From Pohlia nutans (lineage: Eukaryota > Streptophyta > Bryopsida > Bryales > Mniaceae): a stretch of DNA of 64,000 nucleotides. Position 1 is the first letter of the stretch; the number at the start of each line of letters is the position of its first letter. Location of the stretch: contig CM040092.1 of NCBI GenBank assembly GCA_022496805.1, forward strand, positions 751,555-815,554, in the 5' to 3' direction. The position numbers were made by a program, and so were the translations under genes. Under the pieces are notes generated by a model that was given only the letters and a program-made list of their open reading frames with translations, did not search any database and was not told where the DNA came from. This document shows, piece after piece, positions 32,171 to 42,814 of the stretch.

Positions 32171-32840
32171 GATGCGTATCGCATCAAGAGGGCCACACTT
32201 GATCTAAGCCCTGAGGCCGAGAAAGGTGTGCTCTGCCCATTGAACCCTTGGTGCTACATACTCTTGACTACGAGTGTGAGCACGACAAACCATATGGGAT
32301 ATTTGTCCACTGCAAAAAAGTCTGGGGCAGTCCATAAGACCGATTTCAAATTTGGCAAAGTGCATAACACTATTTTGAGATCTGGGATCTGGGATTTGGA
32401 CTGTACGCACAGCTGATTTTAGAGTTGACGATTTACGTGTATGATAGTTGGCATTCGAGATCTGACGTAGCGTTGGTTCCACATGTGGCATCATAGACCC
32501 GACATAACACTGGCTCGGGAAAAAGAAGTTCGCGAGGGCAGAGGTTCCGACTGGAAAACCGGAGCGAATCTGGAGCTCCGGAATTCCTTCCAAGAACACG
32601 GAGGTGCGCATTGCATGTATAGGGCCACACTTGATCTGGGCCATGAAGCCGAGAAAGGTGTGTTCTTCCCATCGAATGTGCTCGTGGGCAGAGATTCCAA
32701 TGGAGGACCTGGGGTTAGTAGGAAACCCCGGCAAGAGCACGGAGATGCGCATCATATTTGTAGGACCACACTTGATCCAGGCCATGAGGCCGAGAAAGGT
32801 GTGCTCTTCCCATCGAACCCTCGGTGCTTTATACTCTCAA
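32171..32840 (+). repeat. Three copies of a ~90-140 bp GC-richer unit
   Basis: GGCCACACTTGATCTAAGCC with GAGGCCGAGAAAGGTGTGCT occurs near 32191, again near 32624 and near 32765 (with ATCTGGGCCATGAAGCC and ATCCAGGCCATGAGGCC). Each is followed by CTTCCCATCGAA- or CTGCCCATTGAA-type words, and the outer two by CC(T/C)(C/T)GGTGCT. The last two are tandem at about 141 bp. Apparent reading frames over this block on both strands follow the repeat and are not supported as genes. Confidence 0.65.
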
Positions 32841-33079
32841 GAGGACCGTCGTTGGGCGCAAACCTTATGGGATTATCCACACTCCATTCTGGATCTCACT
32901 CTTCACATCAAATCGAAGTAACACTGACTGCAGCAGAAGTGGCACACATGGCACGTATGTACGCGCTGGATCGTATACGTAGACGGCGGAGGGCGTACGT
33001 GTACGTGGAGGGCCGGTATTGACGGATCCCGCAAAAATCGGATCTTACTGTTCACTTGCGGGATAACACTGGCCTTGCA

Positions 33080-34810
33080 CGGACAGGTTTTCGTCGGGCA
33101 GAGGGATTTCTGGAGTTACTGCGGGGTAGGGAAAACCGCCGCCGTGTGACTGACAGAATAAACCGCAGGAATAGCTGTGGCCAGGAAAAGGCTCCGATTT
33201 ACATGGCAACATAAGATATAAGCGTCTCCAGCACTGTCTTCCTTGAATGCAAAGGACAGAAGGAACACATGGGCGACCGGAAGTAAGGGCACGGTCAACA
33301 AGCAAGCAAGCGTTCACTTGGTTCCGACGTGGAAAAAATTGGAGCGGTCGAGGTCCCAAAGTAAGGACCAGTCAACTGAGTCAGGAGATCCGCCAGCCTT
33401 TCATTGACCGAGCCCTGCCCCCTTTGAAGCCCACCAGCCATGTCTAATTGCCTTTATTATTAGTGTGGCGACGGTGTGAACACGGCAGTGAGAGCCTGGG
33501 CCCCCCTCACCCCTGTTCCCCCTTCCACTCACAGCCCAAAAGCAAGCTGGTAAAAAAAGCAAACTTAAGCCTGCCTCCGTAGAACGTGAACTAAGCTGGC
33601 GTGAAGCTGCACTCTATTTTGATTCCTCTCCTCTCCTGTGTCATTGATTGCCTTTTGATACTGCCTCACTGTAGTGTGTAGGAACTGGACTCTGAAACCT
33701 TCTCCCAGAAGTTTAGCATCAAAATTGTCTTCCACGAGCTTCCAGGAGCTTGGTTTTCATAGCTAGCTAGCTAGCTAGCTAGCTTCACAGACAAGTTTGC
33801 CATAAAGCTACATTCAAACAAACCAACCAACCAAAACAAACCCACACACACAAGTTATCCATGTTTAGGCTATTGTGGTGTGCAAAATGAACGATGAGAT
33901 CATGTGCAACACACAAACTTATCACAGCAGAAAAGAATGAAGCCAACCCAAGGATTTGAGGCCAATTATGATACTTAAATTATCTCACACATACCATACG
34001 CAGTTCTTGCATGATTTAGCCATCTGGATTCTTCAGTTCAGGGACAAGGCCAATTCAAATCAGATTTGAATGGAGTTATTCCACACGTTCTGGGCTACTG
34101 ACATTATTTTCTGTCGCCTTCAATCATGGGTGAATGAGAGCAACTGAGCTCACTTTTGGCTACCTCCAGAATTTGATAGAATGGTGGGTGCTGTAGCAGC
34201 AGGGAGGATCATGTACCTATGCATGAGTGATGATGTCACAGTGACCCATTCCTGTACGAAATATTAAATCCATTTAAAACAAGTGATATCTTCATTTCTT
34301 TGCACTGAAAGTAAAGTTTGCTCGTGGCATGTCCAAAGCCTAGAAAACTATAAAATCTATTTTCTTGGCAATGATACCTGCTTTCATTTGTTTGAAATAT
34401 AATAAAATATAATCATAATAAATAAATAAATGAAAAAGATACCTACTTGTGTGTGCATGTTTTGTCTGGAATCATAAATTAAATGTTTCAACGTGCACAT
34501 GAATTAAGCCAAATCAACCAATTTTTCCTGAAGCCATGTGAGTTTTACTAGTCAACACCTTCCAGCAATCGATTGGTACCGGATGGATGTACTTGAATGC
34601 AAATAGGATTTATTCCTCATGGCCAATTCAAACTAATGACATGATGATTCATATGAATGGTGGGATGTTGCCCGCTTGGCAACAAGCAAGCTAAGCCAGC
34701 GGGTAAAGGGATTCATCAATGTGCCCCAATTCATGCCATGTTTGCTGAATGCAACAACCATGTGGCATGTGCTCCTGCAACCCTTTTATCAAATTACAAC
34801 TTCCACCAAA
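33080..34810. other. Gene-poor spacer upstream of PLATZ
   Basis: No coding region is supported. It contains an (AGCT)n microsatellite at 33761-33784 and CCAACCAACC/CACACACA words at 33815-33855. Repeat density falls here compared with the preceding 30 kb. Confidence 0.4.
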
Positions 34811-34813
34811 TCC

Positions 34814-34920
34814 GGAATTAATTCGCAAATAATGTTTGTCTTGACATCAAACTGTTGCCCTGGGAATGGATTGAAGGGCAACAGTTTGATGTCAAGACAA
34901 ACATGATTTGTGAATTATCC
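34814..34920. ncRNA. Candidate small-RNA hairpin (long near-perfect stem)
   Basis: AATGTTTGTCTTGACATCAA followed by ACTGTTGCCC (34831-34860) is perfectly complementary to 34876-34904, across a 15-base loop. The stem continues outward with two mismatches and a small bulge to about 45 bp. A single compact hairpin of about 107 bases has the size of a plant microRNA precursor. The near-perfect pairing is also compatible with a young inverted-repeat locus giving siRNAs, or a tiny foldback insertion. It lies 1.6 kb upstream of the PLATZ gene. No expression evidence is available. Confidence 0.45.
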
Positions 34921-35024
34921 ACACGACAACTAAGTGCAAGGCCCGTAGAGAATACCGTTGAACTAATTAAATTCTGCCAAGGACCTGGATAATGAAGTTC
35001 AGAAGAAACGTACACCAATAAGTT

Positions 35025-35144
35025 CACTAGTAGAAAAGGTGGCACTGCCAAGGGAGATGCCCAAGCAAGTAGTGCCCAATTCCATGCATGCATAGTGATT
35101 TTGCCTGAACGTGTCCCTGGGGAGCGCCACCTTTTCTACTAGTG
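35025..35144. mobile_element. Short CACTA-type MITE (120 bp)
   Basis: CACTAGTAGAAAAGGTGGC at the left and its exact inverse GCCACCTTTTCTACTAGTG at the right form a 19-bp perfect TIR. Flanking triplets are GTT and ATT, a 3-bp duplication with one mismatch. The interior is an imperfect hairpin around CATGCATGCAT. Confidence 0.65.
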
Positions 35145-36079
35145 ATTGGGGTTCTTCTTGCCGGAATTCATTCTGCAAACATCGATCCATATTTACACTT
35201 GGAGATCGATGTATGCCTCCATGTATCGGTGGGGGGTCATGAAAAGGTGGAAGCTACCGATCCACCACCAAAAGTCCGAAATAGGTGAACGCACGAATAT
35301 GTTTTTCATTCCTACATACTGTAAATAGGTGGACCCTTGGTGCTTCTTGAGACCTTAATTCTTGTCTTAGCTTTAGCTAGAGCCTTTCACCCGCCCGAGG
35401 GCCATATGGAAGCCTGCCCTAATGGGGGCCAGGTGGGTGGCTGCATGATAAAATAAAATAAAATGCATCAAGCGTACACAGCGGATGATGCCAAGGGATG
35501 AGCAAAGCCGCAAAAGAAAGAAAGAAGAATCTCCTCACTTTTACCCTTTCCTACAGCACTTTAATTACCTTTTACCAGGCAGACACAAGGCAATTCAGCG
35601 GAAGGTGAGCCAGTGTGGCATGGCCCATTCACACCAAGCCCCTACTGCACTTGCATCTACGTTCCCGAAATGAAAGAAGGTAATACCGAGACAAAATAAT
35701 ATTCAAAGTCTTGTCTTTTCTTGCTGCAACTATTGTTCAAGCACTATGCAATTGCATTACAGTGCCGCAAGTAAAGCCATGCTCCTTTTTTGCGTTGTCA
35801 TTTTTTTTTGTAATTGTGTATTTTATATTTCTTGGTTGACAACAGATTTCCTCAAAGTTACCTGACGCATGCATGCATGCGGCAGCATTGGTGTATGTGA
35901 ATGGGCCAGCAGGCAGGCTGCCGTGACTCACCTCGGTGCGGTAGTGAAGTTACCACGGCACGGGGCTGCCCGCCACGCCACGTCACATGATTGCGGATGT
36001 GGCTTGGGATGTGGACGAGGTTGCTCTTCGCCCACGCCAACCGCCGGCGGCAACGCGCTCTGCCTTACAGACAATCGAC

Positions 36080-36510
36080 GGGCCGGCCCCCGACGAACGA
36101 CGAACGACGTCCGACGTCCTGACGACTGGCGACCTCACGACGACGGTGGATGCTTCCACGAGGCTGCGTCGCCGCCGACGAGCGGGTCCTCAGACTCCTT
36201 CTCGCCCTGTTTCCTTGCCACTACGAAGCCCCCCCACCCCGCTTGCCGTGCCTTGTATAATCCCCCTTGCCTTCCCCTTCCGCCAACTATTTCCCCTCGC
36301 TTCTTCTCTTCTCTACCGCTGTATAAAATTCACCGCCTCTCTCTCAGTGAAGCCTTCCAATCCAAGCTTCCAGTTCTCGCACCGCATTTCTCGAACGAAA
36401 TCGTGTTTGAGCGCCTGTGCCAGTTGTTTTTCTGTGAATTGTAGCGATCGCAATTGGAGCAACCCTTTAATATTTTTTGTTGTGACATTGGGAATCTGAT
36501 CGACTACACA
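36080..36510 (+). promoter_or_regulatory. PLATZ promoter and 5' leader
   Basis: A GC-rich segment with ACGACGAACGACG and ACGTCCGACGTCC words (about 36092-36120, ACGT cores) precedes a pyrimidine-rich stretch and a TATA box, TGTATAAAATTCACC, at 36320-36334. Transcription would start about 30 bases downstream, giving a leader of roughly 160 bases before the ATG at 36511. It is the only promoter in the window that sits well in front of an intact gene. Confidence 0.5.
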
Positions 36511-37308
36511 ATGGTAATGGGTGGGACGTTCACCAGCCGCGAGGGGCCGTCGTGGTTGCCCGCCTTGTTGAAATGCGACACGTTCTTTGCGCATTGTCAT
36601 TTCCACACCTCCGGCAAAAATGAGCGCAACCAGTTTTGCTTCGATTGTCCGCAGTCGGGGCCTCTGTGCCCTGAGGGGCTCGCCGCTGCCCACCGCGGTC
36701 ACGCCAGTGTCCAAATCCGGCGCGCTTCGCACCGCGACGTGGTGCGAGTGGCCGACATTCAGAAGTACGTGGACTTGGCCAACATTCAGCCTTACACCAT
36801 CAACAGCGCCAAGATCGTTTTCTTGCAGTCCAAGCCGCAGCCCAAGATCGTAAAAGGCGCCGCGCACTACTGCGAGATGTGCCACCGCAGCATTGCCGAC
36901 CCTGTTCGCTTTTGCTCCATCTTGTGCAAGTTGTTGGGAATTCATGCCGATCCTCACGATTTCACGCTGACGCTCACGGTGTTTCACAAGTCGGGTCCCG
37001 GATTCTTTAGCAAGGGAAGCCACACCGACTCTGTTTCGCCGGCTACCAGCCATGGCTCTGGAATTACCGATTATAATTTCATGCCTGATACGCCCAAGAA
37101 GTCCTCTGGCTCGAAGCGCGGTGGGAAGGAGATTGTGTCGCCATTTTCCAAGAAGTCCAAGCTCGCATTGGCCACTGTCACCGTGTCGGTGCTTGAGGAG
37201 ATGGCGGGGTTCGAGTATTTGGCTCCTCTGACGCCAACGTACGAGTCCATGGGGCCCAAGGTTCACCACAGAAAGCAAGTGCGTCCTCACAGGGCGCCCA
37301 TGTTCTAG
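36511..37308 (+). CDS. PLATZ zinc-binding transcription factor
   Basis: The 265-residue protein carries the whole PLATZ domain. PSWLPALL (13-20) comes first, then the first metal site with C29, H32, C43, C46, C53 and H61/H64 around KNERNQFCFDC. The conserved linker follows: VQIRRASHRDVVRVADIQKY (67-86) and YTINSAKIVFLQSKPQP (95-111). The second site is CEMCHRS...FCSILCKL (C121, C124, C135, C139). The tail is serine/lysine-rich and ends in RKQVRPHRAPMF, resembling the RRKGIPHRAP ending of many plant PLATZ proteins. The family binds A/T-rich DNA with two zinc ions and acts in the nucleus, mostly as a repressor. ATG 36511 is chosen because it is the first ATG 14 codons before the domain; ATG 36517 is an alternative. 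No stop or frameshift occurs. No intron is visible, whereas many seed-plant members are spliced. This is the only gene here that looks intact. Confidence 0.93.
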   Translation: MVMGGTFTSREGPSWLPALLKCDTFFAHCHFHTSGKNERNQFCFDCPQSGPLCPEGLAAAHRGHASVQIRRASHRDVVRVADIQKYVDLANIQPYTINSAKIVFLQSKPQPKIVKGAAHYCEMCHRSIADPVRFCSILCKLLGIHADPHDFTLTLTVFHKSGPGFFSKGSHTDSVSPATSHGSGITDYNFMPDTPKKSSGSKRGGKEIVSPFSKKSKLALATVTVSVLEEMAGFEYLAPLTPTYESMGPKVHHRKQVRPHRAPMF

Positions 37309-40195
37309 AGCAAACTCTGCCGGTGATTGAGATGCACGTTACTCCATAGCAGTCTGTCGAGGTTACTTAGATTGTACGCAAGTATAGAGGAGGGCGTTTT
37401 GTCGACACCAACAATTGAAATTATGCACTCTGGACCAGCCTTCACCGCACTGGAGAGCTCTACAATGCCGCCCTTCGCTCAGTTTAACAAGGTATGCTTC
37501 CTTTCCCTTACAGTGTGTGTTTGTTTCCCAATTTTGATACAAGTGCAATGGCGTCTGAATCTTTCTTTTCTAGGCAGGCCCGTTTGTATTTCTAGCACTG
37601 ATTATATTTTCTTGCTGCATTCTTGTTACCGTCCCTACAGTCCCATGTATCGTTTTGCAGTGTAGAATTTATCTTTTGTGTAAACGAGGCTCAATTGCGT
37701 CTTCTTTCCAGGCGTTCGTATTCCTTGCACACGTCTTTGCCGCATTCTTCTTTTCTGCTTTTCTGTCGGTTTTGGCGGTTCGACTTGGAAATTGCCACAA
37801 GTGTTGATCGGTTGTTTTTGCTTGAGCAGGGTATCACAAAGTTGTATCCCCAAGCCGGAGCAGAGAGAGAGAGAGAGAGGGCTGTTACAAGAGAATGGAG
37901 GGGGGAGAAGCTTGGATGTCGACAAAGAGCCAGGGAATGCATGCAGCGGAGCTTGTATGATAAGCAGAAGAAAATAAGGAGGTGTCCAGTAACACATGTA
38001 GCAGAATAATCGCGCATTAATTGCCAGAGTCCGAGCTGTGGCTCCTATTGCTGCTGTTGTGAGACAACCTCAGGAGACCGAAGATGAAGACGATGATGAT
38101 GCAGTGGCATTGTCTTGTTCTACTCACGTTTGGCAGAAAGAAATTTCCATTCGTTGCCCTTCCGCAGGGTATCCGACCCCGAGTGGTGAACCGGAGCAAT
38201 GATGGGCCTGACATTGTAGTGGTGTACAGAGGGGGTCAAGGTTCCGCATTATATTTCTATAGATTTCAAGAAAGTAATACTTTCTGGTTGTGTCGTCTAA
38301 TGTACATTAGAAGGTGGCTTTGCGGGTCAGTCAAAGGATTACTGACTGCGCTTCCATGCAGAGAGAAGTGGAGGAAAGTGTCTTGTTTTCCCATTCTGCT
38401 CCGTTGCGGTACTCCAGTGTACAGTACTGTACAATAGAGTGATAAGTAAAGAGTTCAAAGGGATTCCCACGTCCCTTACTAGCTTTTGACAACTAGACTT
38501 TGACGATGGCAGATTTCTCTGTTGGTTTTCTTTCCATGTTCAGTGCCTTTGTACCTGATGTGCAGATTGTTGCCACATTTGAATGTTGCTGGCAATGACT
38601 GAATCTCAATATGAATGTCAAATACTACTACTACAATATATCTATGCATTAAGATATTACCTATAGATTTGTCTTTTTTAATGTAAGGCGATTGGGCGTT
38701 GGTTGATCTCGCTGAGTCAGCTGTGCTCTGGTGACTAATTGGCCATGGGGAGTGGCCATGGTCGAATCTGTGCACAGATGCTGGCTGCATTTAGGTCCTC
38801 AATCTGAATGCTGTGGCAAGTGTCTGAGTGGGTGCTGCTGTACGAAACGAGAGTGTAGAAATCAACTAACTGGGAGTGCATCGCATCACATAGCATCAAT
38901 GGGCACAGACAGACTAGAGGGCGTTTTGCTGACAATCAGCTGTTACATTTTACATACTCTATACGGGGCTTGGTACTTCCCTTCCATCCGATGTGCATAT
39001 TACTGGTGACCAGTATCCGAATCTGCACAATATTCCAGGTCACCAATAACAACAGGTGGACGTTTGCCAATCATTGTGAATCAGACTTTGACCAAATTAG
39101 CAGTCCCAGCTCCTCCAAAGTTGGCTCTCATAATTTATTTATGACATGGCATGGCATGGCATTGCTTTGCAACCAGCTGCACTTACTACTTTGTCGCCTA
39201 TGAGATTTGGTTGCTATGAAGCATGCATTCCTTGATAGAAGGCTTGGAGGCCAAGATTTCAGCCTTAGACAGGATGTCATGGGTTCCTTCCTGGACATGA
39301 TTTCCATGAGTGAGGAGACAGTAGATTTTTCTACTCGAGAGAAGAAGCAGCAGGGAAGTGTATGAAAAGAACCCATGCTGTAGTGGCTAATGTGCTTGAA
39401 TGATGATGTCCGTGCGAAATTAATTAATTACCTTGTGCAGACACAGCTGATCTGATGGAGGAACTACTACAGTATAGTACTGTAGTGGTGAGAGGGCTGT
39501 TTCACAAGGACGACGGACGACCGTGCAGATTCACCCGGAATCTTTGTTGCTGATGTGTGCAGGTCTAAAGGATGAGTTACTACAATGCTATTCTATCTGG
39601 CCGTGACGGAGTGTCGTCGGATCCCACGCACCGTCTTATCATTGAGCCTATCGGCATCTCTCTCTCTCTCATGGGTGCTAGCGTGGTTTCCGTGGAAAGC
39701 TTTCTGACCACGTCCACGTGTCAGCAGGCGAAGTTCATCAGCTCGGAACAGGTGTCAGTGTTGATGATTCCGTTCTTCCGAGTGAGTCTCTGATGAAGGG
39801 AGGCACCAGTTAATAATTAACTTAACTTAGTTAAGTTACTACTAACTTACTGTACCTCCTGATTACATTAGGCGGTGAGAAATGGGAGATTAGAAAATGA
39901 TTATGGGAGTGAATTAGAATGATAATAATGACGGACGACTGCAGTGAGGACTAGTATCTGTCTGCCTATCTGTCTGTCAGGTCAGTCACTGTTGGAGAAG
40001 GCGGCCCCTATTCTGAAGCAAGAGACCAGAGATGGAGGAGCATCTAAGTTATCCACTTGAGCCAGTTGATAGAGACAGAAAAAGGGAGGGCCGGAGGTAC
40101 AGTATTTTTAGCAGGACTGAGGAACGGACTAGGCAGTAGTGACTAGTGAGTACTCATTGGTCAGTAGTCAGTCAGTACTAACTTAGTCAGCCCCC
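37309..40195. other. PLATZ 3' flank, no recognised gene
   Basis: The first part presumably contains the 3' untranslated region. A (GA)n run lies at 37862-37879. Around 39430-40190 there are many short palindromic words (AGTACT, TTAACTTAACTTAGTTAAGTTA). No reading frame has a family signature. Confidence 0.4.
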
Positions 40196-40199
40196 ACGG

Positions 40200-40480
40200 G
40201 TGGGTCCGGGCCAGGCTGCCAGACTTGGAAAGTTCCTTTCAAGTGAGAGCTCTCTGCAGTTGGGAGCTGCCGCCTGTCCACTCCAGTCCCTTGGTGCCCA
40301 AGTTTCCCTCTTTTCCCTTTCCCTTTTTCACTCCAATACAGCAACCTCTCTCCCCGACGACACTTCACTCTCTCTTTCCAGCCAGCTTCAGTTGCTCCTC
40401 ACTCCATACTTTCGCTCAACCTCATGTGCAATTTGTCTCATCCTGAGGGTACCCAATGTCAAGACAATGAGTCCTTACAA
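40200..40480 (+). promoter_or_regulatory. Possible orphan pyrimidine-rich 5' leader
   Basis: The sequence is rich in CTCTCTC, TTTCCCTTTCC and TTCACTCTC words like plant 5' leaders (40290-40410) and is much more GC-rich than what follows. After about 40440 it gives way abruptly to AT-rich repeats and no coding exon follows. It may be the remains of a gene front cut off by repeat insertion, or simply a pyrimidine-rich spacer. Confidence 0.25.
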
Positions 40481-40904
40481 AGGGTGCAATTAGAAAATAG
40501 CGGTGTTAACCATGTTGTAAATAGTTACTGTTTTTCATTTTTACTTCTTTTCTTTTCTTTTTTTTGGATTTGGGTTTGGTTTTTGAAACCTATGCCTAGT
40601 AATCAGCCTTGCTGCTCAAACTAAATTGTACATGTGATCTTACTTGCTAAGTTCAATTTATAAACTTATTTATGTTAAAGTGAATTGCCTCCTAATGATT
40701 GGGTTCATTTTATGAGCTTAATTATTGAGTACCATTTTTTTACAAAGGAGATAGGGTTGTTTAAACCCTGTCCTCCCTCTATATGAGCACTTTAACCACA
40801 CCAGCGGTCAATGCGTCATTCAAACTGGATTGAAGGGGGTTTGTGAACCCTAAGTGCCTTCGAGCAATGGACTCTTAATCGATCCTGAGATAATTGGACA
40901 ACTA

Positions 40905-41202
40905 GGGTGGTGTTGTGGTAGAAGAGAATGTTCAAATGGACAAATAAGATGCACAAAGGGACTAAATTGCAGCCTCACAATAAATTACAGCACACTAAGA
41001 AACTCCGAAAGCATCACAAATGACAAAATACTCAACCAAATGCCTTTAAGCTATTCCAAGTAACTTAGATGCCAAAAACAATGCTCAAATAGGCAATCTA
41101 GATGCACAATGGTGTGAAATTGCACCTTAACAATAAATTACAGCATAGTAAACAACCCTAAAAACACCACACATGACAAAATACTCAATCAAATGCCTTT
41201 AA
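40905..41202 (+). repeat. Tandem repeat (~150 bp unit) hosting a TTAA MITE
   Basis: Unit words repeat at about 150 bp spacing: AATGTTCAAATGGACAAATA / AATGCTCAAATAGGCAATCT, AATAAATTACAGCA, CA(A/C)ACATGACAAAATACTCAA and AAATGCCTTTAA. A third partial unit resumes at 41775 after the MITE (CAACTTAGGTGCCAAAAACA, AATGTTCAAATAAACAATTT). The first unit shows the empty target site at 41046-41049. Confidence 0.7.
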
Positions 41203-41770
41203 CCCCTAACTGCCTAAGCGTCCATTTTTTGGACGATGTAGAGATTTCATCGATAATTTCTCATCCGTCATGCACTTTTAGCAGTGTGGAATTTTTACTG
41301 TAGATTCTATGGGAAGTTAGCTTCATGCATATGTGATCTGATTAGAAAGGGGATGATTTGTGAAATTTTTATGCCTCATTTCATGTTGTAGTGATTCACC
41401 CCAAATAATGAAGATTTCAGTGTAAAAGTGCTCTAAAAAAAGTCAACTCATATAATTAAGCAACCAAAAAATCTCCAAAAATCACTACACTTAGAGTATT
41501 ACATTTCAACCAATCACAAAAAATTCATCCGTAGATTGTCAATATCTTATTCGTAATTGAATTACAAAATAATTTTGAATTTCGCGTTTCAAATTTTATA
41601 CAAGATTATTGGTAATAGCAATCATAGATCTAACCGTATGGATAGAATCTAAAATTCATAATGTACAACTTTCATTCATATATCAAGTTCAAAATATCCC
41701 TCTAAGTTGCATTTTATAATGCATCTTTGCAAAACTGCCGAATTTGGAGAGGGCTCTAGGCATTTAGGGG
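41203..41770 (+). mobile_element. TTAA-type (piggyBac-like) MITE, family A, copy 2
   Basis: This is a 568 bp element with ends CCCCTAACTGCCTAAG and CTAGGCATTTAGGGG, flanked by TTAA at 41199-41202 and 41771-41774. TTAA duplication with CCC-starting termini is characteristic of piggyBac. The interior is non-coding. It aligns throughout with the copy at 59066 and less well with 5455. The paralogous tandem unit next to it retains a single TTAA without the insert. Confidence 0.85.
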
Positions 41771-41774
41771 TTAA

Positions 41775-42814
41775 GTTGTTCAAGGCAACTTAGGTGCCAA
41801 AAACAATGTTCAAATAAACAATTTAAATGCATAAGGGGTTAAATTGAGCCTTAAAAGTTTAGGGCAACACACATAATTCAACCTACACGACCATAAGACA
41901 CACATGAATCAACAAATAGATCATAAGGACATGAAGACATGAAAACATGAACATTCCACACAAATCAACAATTTCACTCCAAACTTATAACAAAATTGGA
42001 TTTGGGTGTAATTTTGGGACAAAAATTGAATAGCGTTTCCACACAACCCCAATAACACCAAAAATTGCAACAACAATTAGCCACACAAACAATAATTCAA
42101 ACATTAACCAGTCAAACACACAATCAAAAACATAGAATTAACACAACTCATAAATTCATTGCAACAACCAAAATACAATAAAATGAACAATGTACTGTAA
42201 TTGTAAAGGTTAGAAAACAAGGAGTTGAATACACTTTTATAAGTGTTTCAAAAACCCTTCCAAGCGGCTCTCTGCGTATATCACCATGGACATTCCATAT
42301 TATCACCAATAAGGTCGCAGTTAGATTGTGAATTCTTGGATCTTCCATTTGGTTACCCGCTTTGTTTTGTCGCGATTGACTACTCCTCGTCCCCATTACA
42401 GCGATCATTGGCATGTCCTGATCAAATTGTTGGCGCCTCCAATCGCCGCACCGTGATCTCCTCCGTCGTCGCCGCGTTGTCGATGTCACCACGTTGATCT
42501 TGAACGTGTTCCTTGAGCTCGGCTTGCCACACCACAACCACACAAGGATCCACCAACCACGTGAAAACCCAATACTTATTTCTCTTCAAATCCCAAAATA
42601 TTCAAAATCAAGTGTGCACCAATGCTTCCATGAAACTCTAGCACTAATTCTTTTCTTCTCTTAATGCAAGAGATCTAAGTCAAATCGTCAAATTTCTACC
42701 TACACCTTCCTAGAATCAAAAGATCTGGGCTCCACCCACAAAAATTACGAGAAGAGAGAAAAAAAGAAGAGAGAAGAATGGGCGTGTTAGCTAGGCTTTT
42801 CCATGGAAGTCGTT
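41775..42814. other. Tandem-repeat remnant and non-coding spacer
   Basis: After the third repeat unit (to about 41880) the sequence is AT-rich. A GC-richer patch at 42370-42540 yields only short arginine-rich frames on both strands, without a family signature. Confidence 0.35.

Noticed and set aside
32483..33022. A 179-codon plus-strand protein
   Set aside because: The frame follows the DNA repeat units at 32.6-32.8 kb and other frames are open too. No family signature was seen.
36313..37290. A 325-codon open frame on the minus strand
   Set aside because: It lies antisense to the PLATZ gene, whose domain match is strong. The frame has no family signature and is explained by the GC-rich codon usage of the sense gene.
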